From: DATLYH01 sp035575035
GTDB taxonomy: Bacteria; Planctomycetota; Planctomycetia; Gemmatales; Gemmataceae
Length of the DNA: 16,273 nt
Reading direction: 5' to 3'
Assembly: GCA_035575035.1 (NCBI GenBank)
Contig: DATLYH010000131.1
Span: 1-16,273, forward strand
Position numbers and translations under genes: made by a program. Below are positions 7,461 to 14,679 of this stretch, piece by piece (the stretch's first letter is position 1; each line of letters starts with the position of its first letter). A model generated the notes under the pieces. That model had not been told where the DNA came from and made no database searches. It saw only the letters and a program-made list of their open reading frames with translations.

Positions 7461-10169
7461 ATGAGTGCGATGGCCCAGACCTGTAGCCGCTGTTCCCGCG
7501 CCAATCCAGCGGAAGCTGCCTACTGCTACTTTGACGGCAACCCCCTTCCCGCCCGGGCCGGCACGGGTGCCACCGTGCCGCTGGGGCGACGGCCATTCCC
7601 CGCCCCATTCATCTTCCCCTCGGGCCGGACCTGTCGGACCTTCGATGAATTGGTCCTGGCCTGCCACGACAACTGGACCGAGGCCTGCGAGCTGCTCGGC
7701 GACGGCCGCTTCGAGCGCTTCCTGGATTCGCTTGGCCGGCCTGACCTGGCCCGCATCGCCCGAGAGGCAGCCCGCTTTCCCGACCGCGAATGGGGGCTCG
7801 ATCAGTTCCTGGTCCGGCTGCCGACCACCGGGGTTCTTGAGCCGGCCAGCCTCCAGGTCGAGCCGCGCGAGGTTAACCTTGGCCTGCTCACGGGCGGCGA
7901 GGACCGGGTCTTCCAGGTTCATCTGATCAACCAGGGGATGCGCCTACTCCGCGGCAGTGTGAGCAGTGATCGTGTCTGGCTATCACTGGGGGATGCGGCC
8001 GGCGGCCGGCAGAAGGTCTTTCAGGTCCGCGGCGAGCTGGTCCTGACCGTCTGCCTCCGCGCTCGCTATGTGACCGGCGGCGGCAAGCCGCTGGAGGGCC
8101 GGCTACTGATCGAGTCCAATGGCGGCAGCGCCACCGTAGTGGTCCGGGCCGAGGTACATGTCAAACCCTTCCCCGAGGGGGTGCTGGCCGGCGCCGTCAG
8201 CCCGCGGCAGCTCGCCGAGAAAGCCCGCGACCGTCCGAAGGAAGCGGCCATCTACTTCGAGAACGGGGCGGTGGCCCAGTGGTATCGCGCGAACGGCTGG
8301 ACCTACCCCATCCAGGGGCCGGTTGCCTCGGGCGTCGCCGCCATCCAGCAGTTCTTCGAGGCGCTGGGCCTGTCCACGGCGCCCAAGGTGGAGGTCAGCG
8401 AGCGCTTCATCCAGCTCGTCGGCCGGCCCGGCGCCACTATCCGCCGCCAACTCGACGTCCGCACCGACGAAAAGCGCCCTGTCTACGCCTTCGCCGACAG
8501 CGACCAGCCGTGGCTGCAAGTGGAGCGCGTCGAACCGCAGGGGCGTGCTGCCGCCGTCTGCTTGCTGGTCCCGTCGGTTCCCGACCGTCCCGGCGAGACG
8601 CTGGAGGCCCGACTGACCATCCGGTCCAATGGCCGCCAGGGCTTCGTCATCCCGGTGGTGTTGGCGGTCGCCGGCACTCCTCGCCCGCGCCCCGGGGAGG
8701 AACCGATCCTCGATGTGATCCCGGTCGTGCAACCGGCCGATGAGCCGCCGCCCCGGCGGGCCCGCCGACCGCGCAAGGGCCGGCCGTTCTCCTTGTGGAC
8801 GGCGCTGGTGCAGGGCGCTTTGGCTGCCCTGCTGGTCCTAGTGCTCGGCGGCATCATCTGCCGCGATGCCCTCCTCAATGCCCGCGTCGAGAACGACCCG
8901 CACCCGCTTGACCCCCACCTCCGCGTGGCCCTGCAATTCCACGACACCCAAGAATTCGTGTTACTGGGGGCCGACGGCATCAAGCCGCCCGACGGCCGGC
9001 AGGACCGCGGCGGCACGGAGGCCATCTGGGAGCCGAGCATGCGCTTCGGCCTGGTCATGTACAACGAGGCCGACAGCCGCCGGAAAGTCAAGCGCCTTTG
9101 CTTCGAGGAGAAAGGATTCACCAACAACGTCTGCGTCCGGCTTGATGGTAACGAATGGCTGTTCGGCGAGCGTCCCTTCCGCACCCTGACCGGCCGGCTC
9201 TCGGGCCAGTGGCCGGGCCGCTGGCTGCAACCGAAAGTCCCCCTGGGCAAGGACGCCGACGGCCGGGAGCGCGACGGCTGCAAATCGATCTGGATTTACG
9301 ATGCGGAGAAGGTGGTCATCACCCAGACGGCCGAGGTGGTGCGCGGCGAGCAGACCGGCCGGCCCGACACCTGCCTGGTCCGCTACCTGATCGAGAACTG
9401 GGACACTCAGCCGCACCGGGTCGGCCTGCGCTTCCTGCTTGATACCTACATCGGTGCCAACGACGGCGTCCCCTTTACTATTCCCGGGGAAAAGCAGCTT
9501 TGCGACACTATGATGGTCTTCAACGGCAAGAAGTCGATCCCCGACTTCATCCAGGCCCTGGAGCGGGAGGACCTGAAGAACCCCGGCACGGTGGCGCACC
9601 TCCAACTCCGGGTCGATGACAAGCTGGAGATGCCCGACCGCGTCACGCTTGGGGCCTACCCCAACCCGCACCTGGACGACCCGCGCTGCCGGCAGGAGAA
9701 GACGCTCTGGGACGTGCCGGTACTGCCGATGAAGACGCTGCGGCCGCCCGACTCGGCGGTGGTGATCTACTGGAACGAGCGCGAGCTGAAGCCCGGCCAG
9801 CGCCGGGAGATGGGCTTCACCTACGGCCTGGGGAGCGTTGTCAGCGGCGAAGGGAACGGCCGGCTCGGGGTGACGGTCGGCGGCACATTCCGGCCGGGCG
9901 GCGAGTTCACGGTGACAGCCTACGTCAGCAACCCGATGCCGGGGGAGCGGCTGACCCTGCACCTGCCCGATGGCTTCCGGTTGGTCGAGGGGCAGGCAGA
10001 GCAGCCGGTGCCCGAGTTGCCGGCGGGCGCTCGCCGCCGCAACAGCCCGGTCACCTGGCGGGTCCAGGCCGGCCACGAGGGGGAGTATACGCTCCGGGTG
10101 GAGTCGAGCGCCGGGGGTGGGCAGAGCCGCCCGCTGGTCATCGGCAGACGGCTGGGGATCTTCGACTGA
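7461..10169 (+). CDS. Zinc-ribbon, Ig-like-domain, single-pass membrane protein
   Basis: This is a 902-residue protein of unknown function with a clear modular plan. A short zinc ribbon opens it: Cys8, Cys11 and Cys22, with Asp25 where the fourth Cys is expected (CYFD). Residues about 55-120 form a helical module (TFDELVLACHDNW, then GRFERFLDSLGRPDLA). Two beta-rich Ig-like segments follow, about 125-235 (VEPREVNLGLLTGG) and 310-415. Between them sits a conserved-looking stretch with SPRQLAEKA, ENGAVAQWY and AIQQFFEALGL. A membrane segment at about 445-470 follows an Arg-rich run, so the N-terminal half is cytoplasmic. The C-terminal 430 residues are exported, beta-rich, and end in another Ig-like segment. 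The ATG at 7461 is preferred: GAGGGAA precedes it, family-like CSRC sequence follows, and the in-frame ATG at 7410 lies at the predicted transcript start. Confidence 0.82.
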   Translation: MSAMAQTCSRCSRANPAEAAYCYFDGNPLPARAGTGATVPLGRRPFPAPFIFPSGRTCRTFDELVLACHDNWTEACELLGDGRFERFLDSLGRPDLARIAREAARFPDREWGLDQFLVRLPTTGVLEPASLQVEPREVNLGLLTGGEDRVFQVHLINQGMRLLRGSVSSDRVWLSLGDAAGGRQKVFQVRGELVLTVCLRARYVTGGGKPLEGRLLIESNGGSATVVVRAEVHVKPFPEGVLAGAVSPRQLAEKARDRPKEAAIYFENGAVAQWYRANGWTYPIQGPVASGVAAIQQFFEALGLSTAPKVEVSERFIQLVGRPGATIRRQLDVRTDEKRPVYAFADSDQPWLQVERVEPQGRAAAVCLLVPSVPDRPGETLEARLTIRSNGRQGFVIPVVLAVAGTPRPRPGEEPILDVIPVVQPADEPPPRRARRPRKGRPFSLWTALVQGALAALLVLVLGGIICRDALLNARVENDPHPLDPHLRVALQFHDTQEFVLLGADGIKPPDGRQDRGGTEAIWEPSMRFGLVMYNEADSRRKVKRLCFEEKGFTNNVCVRLDGNEWLFGERPFRTLTGRLSGQWPGRWLQPKVPLGKDADGRERDGCKSIWIYDAEKVVITQTAEVVRGEQTGRPDTCLVRYLIENWDTQPHRVGLRFLLDTYIGANDGVPFTIPGEKQLCDTMMVFNGKKSIPDFIQALEREDLKNPGTVAHLQLRVDDKLEMPDRVTLGAYPNPHLDDPRCRQEKTLWDVPVLPMKTLRPPDSAVVIYWNERELKPGQRREMGFTYGLGSVVSGEGNGRLGVTVGGTFRPGGEFTVTAYVSNPMPGERLTLHLPDGFRLVEGQAEQPVPELPAGARRRNSPVTWRVQAGHEGEYTLRVESSAGGGQSRPLVIGRRLGIFD

Positions 10170-10248
10170 AACGGCGATCGGGATTGAGCCGCTTGTGGCT
10201 TAGCAGGGCGCCAAGCCGGCCGCGGCCTCTCCCGGACTTCCCACGCGC

Positions 10249-11172
10249 ATGTCTTTCCGCTCGTTCATCATCTATTGCGCCCTCGGCGGCGCCTGGGGAG
10301 CACTGGGCGGCTGGTTGCTGGGCCGGTTGATCGAAGCCGACCGTGCCGTCATCGCCGCCGGCATCAAGGGCCTGTGGCTGGGGATGTTGGTCGCGGCCGG
10401 CGTCGGTCTGGTGGACGTGCTGTGGACGGTGCCGCCGGGACAGATTGTCGCCGTTGGGCTGCGCGTCCTGACGGCAGTGGTGGTCGGCGGCCTGGGCGGT
10501 TTCCTCGGCGGGTTCATCGGCCAAATCCTCTTCGGTTGGAAACCGTTCGCCCTGTTCCTGATCTTTGGCTGGACGGTGACCGGCCTGTTGATCGGCTTCT
10601 CCGTCGGCGCTTTCGATCTGCTGACGCGCCTGGCGCGGGATGAGGAGGTTAGCGGGGCAGTGCGGAAGGTCCGTAACGGGATGATCGGCGGTACGGCCGG
10701 CGGGCTGCTCGGCGGCACGCTGTCGCTGCTGCTGCGCGGGTTCTGGCTGGGCCTCTTCCGTCACGCTCCGGGGGAGGAGTTATGGAGCCCCAGCGCTCTG
10801 GGTTTCGTGGCGTTAGGCGCCTGCATCGGCCTACTGATCGGGCTGGCCCAGGTGGTGCTGAAGGAGGCATGGGTGCGGGTAGAGGCCGGTTTTCGCCCGG
10901 GCCGGGAGCTGATCCTGTCGAAGGCGGAAACGACCATTGGCCGGGCCGAGGGCTGTGACATCGGTCTGTTCGGCGACCCGACCATCGAGCGGCTGCACGC
11001 CCGCATCCTGAAACGGGGCGACCGCTACCTGCTGGCCGACGGCGACACCCCCGGCGGCACGTTCCTTAATGACGTGCCGGTCGCCGGGCCAACCGTCCTG
11101 CGCTCCGGCGACCTGATCCGTGTGGGTGGCAGCCTGCTCCGCTTCGGCGAACGGAAGAAACGGACGGATTAA
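10249..11172 (+). CDS. Multi-pass membrane protein with C-terminal FHA domain
   Basis: The first 205 residues of this 307-residue protein are a Gly-rich set of about six hydrophobic segments (roughly 5-27, 40-60, 66-94, 99-124, 146-168, 183-205). Many small-residue motifs such as GGLGGFLGGF suggest tight helix packing. A cytoplasmic forkhead-associated domain follows at about 215-303, a fold known to bind phosphothreonine peptides. Gly231-Arg232, His250 and Asn274 match the conserved FHA residues. The usual Ser of the SxxH motif is Glu247 (ERLH), so phosphopeptide binding may be altered. It lies 79 bases after the large zinc-ribbon gene and is probably co-transcribed; the upstream ribosome-binding site is weak. 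The partner could be a substrate of the kinase encoded at 1074-6062, but this is inference. Confidence 0.88.
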   Translation: MSFRSFIIYCALGGAWGALGGWLLGRLIEADRAVIAAGIKGLWLGMLVAAGVGLVDVLWTVPPGQIVAVGLRVLTAVVVGGLGGFLGGFIGQILFGWKPFALFLIFGWTVTGLLIGFSVGAFDLLTRLARDEEVSGAVRKVRNGMIGGTAGGLLGGTLSLLLRGFWLGLFRHAPGEELWSPSALGFVALGACIGLLIGLAQVVLKEAWVRVEAGFRPGRELILSKAETTIGRAEGCDIGLFGDPTIERLHARILKRGDRYLLADGDTPGGTFLNDVPVAGPTVLRSGDLIRVGGSLLRFGERKKRTD

Positions 11173-11269
11173 CTCTTGCCGAATCGCCCGAGCGACTTTG
11201 CTGCTTGCGGCTTAGTTCAAGTGCAACCCGCCGCCTCCTTCCTTATCCTCCTCCAGGCGTTCCGCCTTC

Positions 11270-13261
11270 CTAATCCTCTACGCCGGCGATATCGGTGAGG
11301 TGCAATGTCTCCACCGTCTCCCTCGGCACCCGGCCGTTGCGGTCCCACCCGCGGGCCTGGTAGTAGGCCTGGATCATCGCCTGTAGGCGCGGACGCGGCA
11401 GCACGGCCCCGGCGGACGCTCCGTCCGGCAGATGCTCCGACAAAAACCGCGCCGGCAGCGTGTCCTCGGCCGGCGTCCAGCCCTCGCGCAGGTTGAACAA
11501 CTTCTTGGCCGTGACGATGCGCCGGGCCGCCGTGCGCAGCTCATCGCCGGTCGTGTCCCAGCCGGTGACGCGCGCCAGCAGCGCCGCGCTTTCCGCGAAC
11601 AGGTCCTCGAAAACGCCGCGCAGAAACTTGCACAGGATGAGTGAGTCCAGCAGGGCCGCCCGGTCTTCCGTCTCGACCGCCAGCTGGGCGGCTTCTGGCG
11701 AGCCGTGCAGCCGATCCGCCCGCGCCGAGAAATCCACCTCGTAGGCGCCGGAGCGGTTGTGGTCGGCCCCGCGACTGCCGACGGCCAGGCCCAGCGCCAT
11801 CGTTTGCAGCGCCCGCGGCTCGTAGCCCGGCAACTCCAGTCCCTTGACGTGCGGTGCAAAGTCGGCCGAGCCGCCGCCGATCACCTCGGCCGCCCGCCGG
11901 GTCCCCTCGGCAAGGAGATTGCCCAGCCCCTGCCGGTGGGCAATGCGATGAATCAGTGACAATACCATGTCACTGTTGCCGAATCGGAGACCCGGTTCGG
12001 AAAGCAGGCCCCGCTCGGCGCATTCCATCGCAAAGGCGATGGTGGCTCCCGTCGAGATGGTGTCCAGACCCAACCGGTCGCATGCCCGGGCCGCTCGTAG
12101 CACCATGTCACGATCGCCGACGCCGCACAGCGGCCCAAGGGCGAACAGGGTTTCGTACTCCAGACGGACCTCGCCCCCCTCACCCTCAACCTCTCTCCCA
12201 CCCAGGGAGAGAGAAGGAGGACTGCTTGCCCCCCTCACCCCCGACCCCTCGCCCCTGTTTCGGGGAAGAGGGGTCAACTGCTTGCTCGCCTCGCGCCCCC
12301 CAGGGGGCAAGGGGGAAGGCTGCTTGCTCCCCTCGCCCCCGCTTCGGGGGAGAGGGGTCAGGGGTGAGGGGGCGGCGTAAATATGCTCGCAGCCGATGGT
12401 GCAGGCGGCGCAGGAGCGGCGGGCGATCCGGCGGGCTGCGCTTAGCTCCTCGCCGGACAATTCGGCGGCATGTTCGAACATGCCCTGTTGGAAATTGCGC
12501 GTCGGCAGGGCAGCGAAGCGGTTGAACGTCAGCAAGTTGGCGACTGTCCCTAGCTCGCGGTACTTGGCCGTCGCCGGGCCAAACGAGCGCTGCGACAGGT
12601 CCCGTGCTGCTGCCATCACGCCGGCTGGGTCGGCGACCTCCACCCGCTGTGTCCCGGCCACCGCCACCGCCTTTAACTTCTTGGCGCCCATGACCGCGCC
12701 CAGGCCGCCGCGGCCGGCGTGGCGGTTCGCGTGACTGATGATGGCGTAGCGTACCCGATTCTCGCCGGCTGGCCCGATCACCGCGGCATGGAAGCGCGGA
12801 CCCAGCCGACCGGCTAGCCGTTCCTCGGTCTCATCGGTCGGCAGGCCCCAGAGGTCGGCCGCCGGCTCCACGGTGACCCGGCCATCGTCGATGAGAAGGA
12901 TCGACGGTGCGGTACAGGCGCCGACCACAACCAGGGCGTCGCAGCCGGCCCGCTTGGCGGCCAGCGCGAAGTGAGAGGAAGAGAGGGCATCGTTGAACCG
13001 CTCGGTCAGCGGCGACTTGGCCGCCACGGCGAACTTGGCTGATGTCGTCAGCGGCGTGCCGACCAGCGGGCTGAGGCTGAAGACCAGCGGCGCCTCAGGG
13101 GCCAGTGGATCGACGCGGGGTGGACACTCGCGATGCAGCAAGTAGGCGGCCAGGCCGACGCCACCGATGAAGCGGCGCAGCACCTCCGCGGACAGCGGCA
13201 CCCACTCAGCAGCGCCGCGTGTTAGGTCAACCCGGAGGTAGCGGCCATGATAGCCGAACAT
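11270..13261 (-). CDS. Aldehyde ferredoxin oxidoreductase family protein with repeat insertion
   Basis: This family comprises tungsten- or molybdenum-pterin enzymes with one [4Fe-4S] cluster that oxidise aldehydes to acids with ferredoxin as electron acceptor. The visible length is 663 residues; without the insertion at 298-363 it would be about 597, the usual family size. Typical signs are GYHGRYLRVDLT at the start, NRHAGRGGLGAVMGAKKLKA at 179-198 (pterin region), the cluster ligands Cys284, Cys287 and Cys291 (CAACTIGC), EYET at 368-371 and the fourth ligand Cys544 (LILCKFLRG). All key residues are present, so the enzyme is probably active. It is the third gene of a minus-strand cluster, 47 bases after a MoaD-like gene. 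AAGGTGA lies close before the ATG. The substrate cannot be told from sequence; a different oxidoreductase activity within the family is possible. Confidence 0.93.
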   Translation of the reverse strand: MFGYHGRYLRVDLTRGAAEWVPLSAEVLRRFIGGVGLAAYLLHRECPPRVDPLAPEAPLVFSLSPLVGTPLTTSAKFAVAAKSPLTERFNDALSSSHFALAAKRAGCDALVVVGACTAPSILLIDDGRVTVEPAADLWGLPTDETEERLAGRLGPRFHAAVIGPAGENRVRYAIISHANRHAGRGGLGAVMGAKKLKAVAVAGTQRVEVADPAGVMAAARDLSQRSFGPATAKYRELGTVANLLTFNRFAALPTRNFQQGMFEHAAELSGEELSAARRIARRSCAACTIGCEHIYAAPSPLTPLPRSGGEGSKQPSPLPPGGREASKQLTPLPRNRGEGSGVRGASSPPSLSLGGREVEGEGGEVRLEYETLFALGPLCGVGDRDMVLRAARACDRLGLDTISTGATIAFAMECAERGLLSEPGLRFGNSDMVLSLIHRIAHRQGLGNLLAEGTRRAAEVIGGGSADFAPHVKGLELPGYEPRALQTMALGLAVGSRGADHNRSGAYEVDFSARADRLHGSPEAAQLAVETEDRAALLDSLILCKFLRGVFEDLFAESAALLARVTGWDTTGDELRTAARRIVTAKKLFNLREGWTPAEDTLPARFLSEHLPDGASAGAVLPRPRLQAMIQAYYQARGWDRNGRVPRETVETLHLTDIAGVED
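12174..12372. repeat. Composite palindromic repeat inserted in the oxidoreductase gene
   Basis: The outer ends are inverted: CCCCCTCACC at 12175-12184 and GGTGAGGGGG at 12363-12372. Inside are four hairpin units. Clear stems are CTCTCTCCC/GGGAGAGAG (12191-12213), GACCCCTC/GAGGGGTC (12243-12275), GCCCCC/GGGGGC (12295-12308) and CCCCTC/GAGGGG (12329-12357). The units are separated by the spacer word CTGCTTGC at 12222, 12278 and 12320. In the gene it encodes Pro/Gly/Arg/Ser-rich peptides such as SPLTPLPRSGGEGSKQ and LTPLPRNRGEGSGVRG, and keeps the frame. I recall similar TPLP/GEGSGVRG words from repeats in many bacterial genomes; that this is the same family is inference. Confidence 0.85.
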
Positions 13262-13308
13262 TTCACCTTGCAGGACCAGGCCGGCCCCCTCCTCTTCTCC
13301 GGTCCCCG

Positions 13309-13584
13309 TCAGCCCCCCGCGTCCGCCGAAAGCAGCAGCAGTCGGTTGCCTGGCCGCAACGGCTCATCCAGGTCGGTCGTGAAGCGCCGCCCGTCGATCG
13401 ACAGCAGGTAGTGGGAGGCGAGCCGGCCGTCCGACCGGACCAGCCCGGCCAGCCCGGGGCAGACCCGTTCGACAGCGGCCAGCGCCTCTCCCAACGTGCG
13501 CGCTGCCACGATCAACTGCGCCCGCCCGGCTCGCAGCCGCGGGATGCCGTAAAACTCGACCGTCACTTCTGCCGTGCTGCCCAC
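13309..13584 (-). CDS. MoaD/ThiS-like ubiquitin-fold sulfur carrier
   Basis: This is a 91-residue protein counted from the GTG at 13584. It has the beta-grasp pattern of MoaD: a first strand VTVEFYGIPRLRAG, a helix LGEALAAVERVCPGLAGLV, HYLLSIDGRRF and a last strand LRPGNRLLLLSADAGG. It ends exactly in Gly-Gly, the C-terminus that is adenylated and thiocarboxylated in this family to carry sulfur, for example into the dithiolene of molybdopterin or tungstopterin. The reading frame is open further upstream to 13653, but that part overlaps the amidohydrolase gene. The GTG lies ten bases after that gene's stop, and a second GTG at 13569 is also possible. Its place directly before a pterin-enzyme gene suggests dedicated cofactor maturation. 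A ThiS-like role is the alternative. Confidence 0.83.
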   Translation of the reverse strand: MGSTAEVTVEFYGIPRLRAGRAQLIVAARTLGEALAAVERVCPGLAGLVRSDGRLASHYLLSIDGRRFTTDLDEPLRPGNRLLLLSADAGG

Positions 13585-13594
13585 CTGCTGTCGC

Positions 13595-14437
13595 TCACTT
13601 CTTGAAAAAGAACTCTTCCGCCGTCCGCCGCAGGAGCCAGTCCCGGTCGGCATCGGTCAGGAAGTCCAGCCGCTTGCGGACCAGGTCGATGCTGTCCTGG
13701 TACGTGTGTCCGTTGATCACCTGGAACGGGGAGTCGCTTTCCCACATGCAGCGCTGGACGCCGAACGCCTTGATCACTTTCTGGATCAGAGGCGCCAGGT
13801 CGGTGTACGGCGCCTGTTTCTTGCCCAGGGCATAGAACGCCCCGATCTTGACCACCACGCGCGGATGCCGAGCCAGGGCACAGAGCGCATCCACATCCTG
13901 GTCGCGGATGGTGCCGTCGGCCCCGATGCGGCAGAGGTGGTCGATGATCACCGGCGTGTCGGGGTACTTCTTGCACATGCGGTCCAACTCGGGCAAGGCG
14001 TCGGGGTCGATGAGACAGCTCATCGCCTGGTTGTTCTTGGCCCCGGCCGCAAACATCTTGTCGTAGCCCGGCAGCTCCAGCCACCGGGCCGGCGACAGCT
14101 TGCTCAGCCTGGGGTGGATGCGAAAGGCCCGCACTCCTTTCTTCGCCAACTCCCCCATCAGACGGTCCGCCCCCTCGGCATGCGGGTCGATCACCGCAGT
14201 ACCAACGAAGACATCCTTGTACAGGGCAATCATGTCCAACAAATATCTGTTATCAAAACCATAGAAGCTCATCTGGATCAGATTGATGCGGTCCACGCCG
14301 GCCGGCTTAGTGTGCTTGAACAGCTCTTCCGGCGTGAAGGAGGGCGGATGCATGTCTTCCTTCTTGTAGCCGGGCGCCAGCGGGTAGTGGCCGGTGTCGG
14401 GCGTCCAGACGTGGACATGCGCGTCGATCAGACCCAT
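13595..14437 (-). CDS. Amidohydrolase-family TIM-barrel hydrolase
   Basis: This 280-residue protein belongs to the amidohydrolase 2 type of metal-dependent TIM barrels, which hydrolyse lactones or amides or decarboxylate aromatic acids. DAHVHVW at residues 5-11 gives the metal-binding His7 and His9. Further likely ligands are His108 (FRIHP), His167 (IIDHLCRI) and Asp235 (WESDSPF), in the expected order along the barrel. The ATG at 14437 is chosen because GGGGAG lies just upstream; an in-frame extension to 14491 has no homologous appearance. It leads a minus-strand cluster with the MoaD-like protein and the oxidoreductase. That suggests it supplies or removes a metabolite of the aldehyde reaction, such as a lactone or cyclic acid. 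The substrate is unknown. Confidence 0.87.
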   Translation of the reverse strand: MGLIDAHVHVWTPDTGHYPLAPGYKKEDMHPPSFTPEELFKHTKPAGVDRINLIQMSFYGFDNRYLLDMIALYKDVFVGTAVIDPHAEGADRLMGELAKKGVRAFRIHPRLSKLSPARWLELPGYDKMFAAGAKNNQAMSCLIDPDALPELDRMCKKYPDTPVIIDHLCRIGADGTIRDQDVDALCALARHPRVVVKIGAFYALGKKQAPYTDLAPLIQKVIKAFGVQRCMWESDSPFQVINGHTYQDSIDLVRKRLDFLTDADRDWLLRRTAEEFFFKK

Positions 14438-14486
14438 TGTATTCTCCCCAGGGGTGAGGACGCCTCCTTGTCCGCTCCCCTGGGTT

Positions 14487-14492
14487 ATCATA
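14487..14492 (-). promoter_or_regulatory. Possible -10 box for the amidohydrolase cluster
   Basis: TATGAT on the minus strand matches five of six -10 bases and would start transcripts about 43 bases before the amidohydrolase ATG. No good -35 lies at 16-18 bases, so this is weak. The 242-base gap up to the methyltransferase gene shows nothing else clear and could allow read-through from it. Confidence 0.25.
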
Positions 14493-14679
14493 CTGCCTCC
14501 TGAGAAGAGCCGCCATCGAGGCCGCGGTCTGAGAATGACCGATGTGAATGCTCGGACACGCGAACCGGGAAAGGGGGCCGGGGTGGAGTCTTCGACGCCT
14601 CGGCATTTCGGACCAAGGCCTTGCGGCGCTCCGCCCTAGTCACCCCGACGCCCCGAAGGTCCGCTCAGATTGGACAGGC

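Noticed and set aside
8961..10076. A 371-codon minus-strand open frame
   Set aside because: Antisense to the large zinc-ribbon protein gene, with no start signal or recognisable motif.
11173..11269. Bidirectional terminator between the convergent FHA and oxidoreductase genes
   Set aside because: I could find no stem followed by a T run in these 97 bases on either strand.
12174..12372. CRISPR-like array or frameshifted pseudogene in the oxidoreductase
   Set aside because: The units differ in length and sequence, the spacer word is itself repeated, and the frame continues through with all four cluster cysteines present.
13585..13653. Longer MoaD-like protein starting at 13653
   Set aside because: The extension overlaps the amidohydrolase C-terminus and adds basic low-complexity residues not seen in the compact MoaD fold.
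13574..14503. A 309-codon plus-strand open frame
   Set aside because: Antisense to the amidohydrolase, whose metal-binding residues are all present; a codon-bias shadow.
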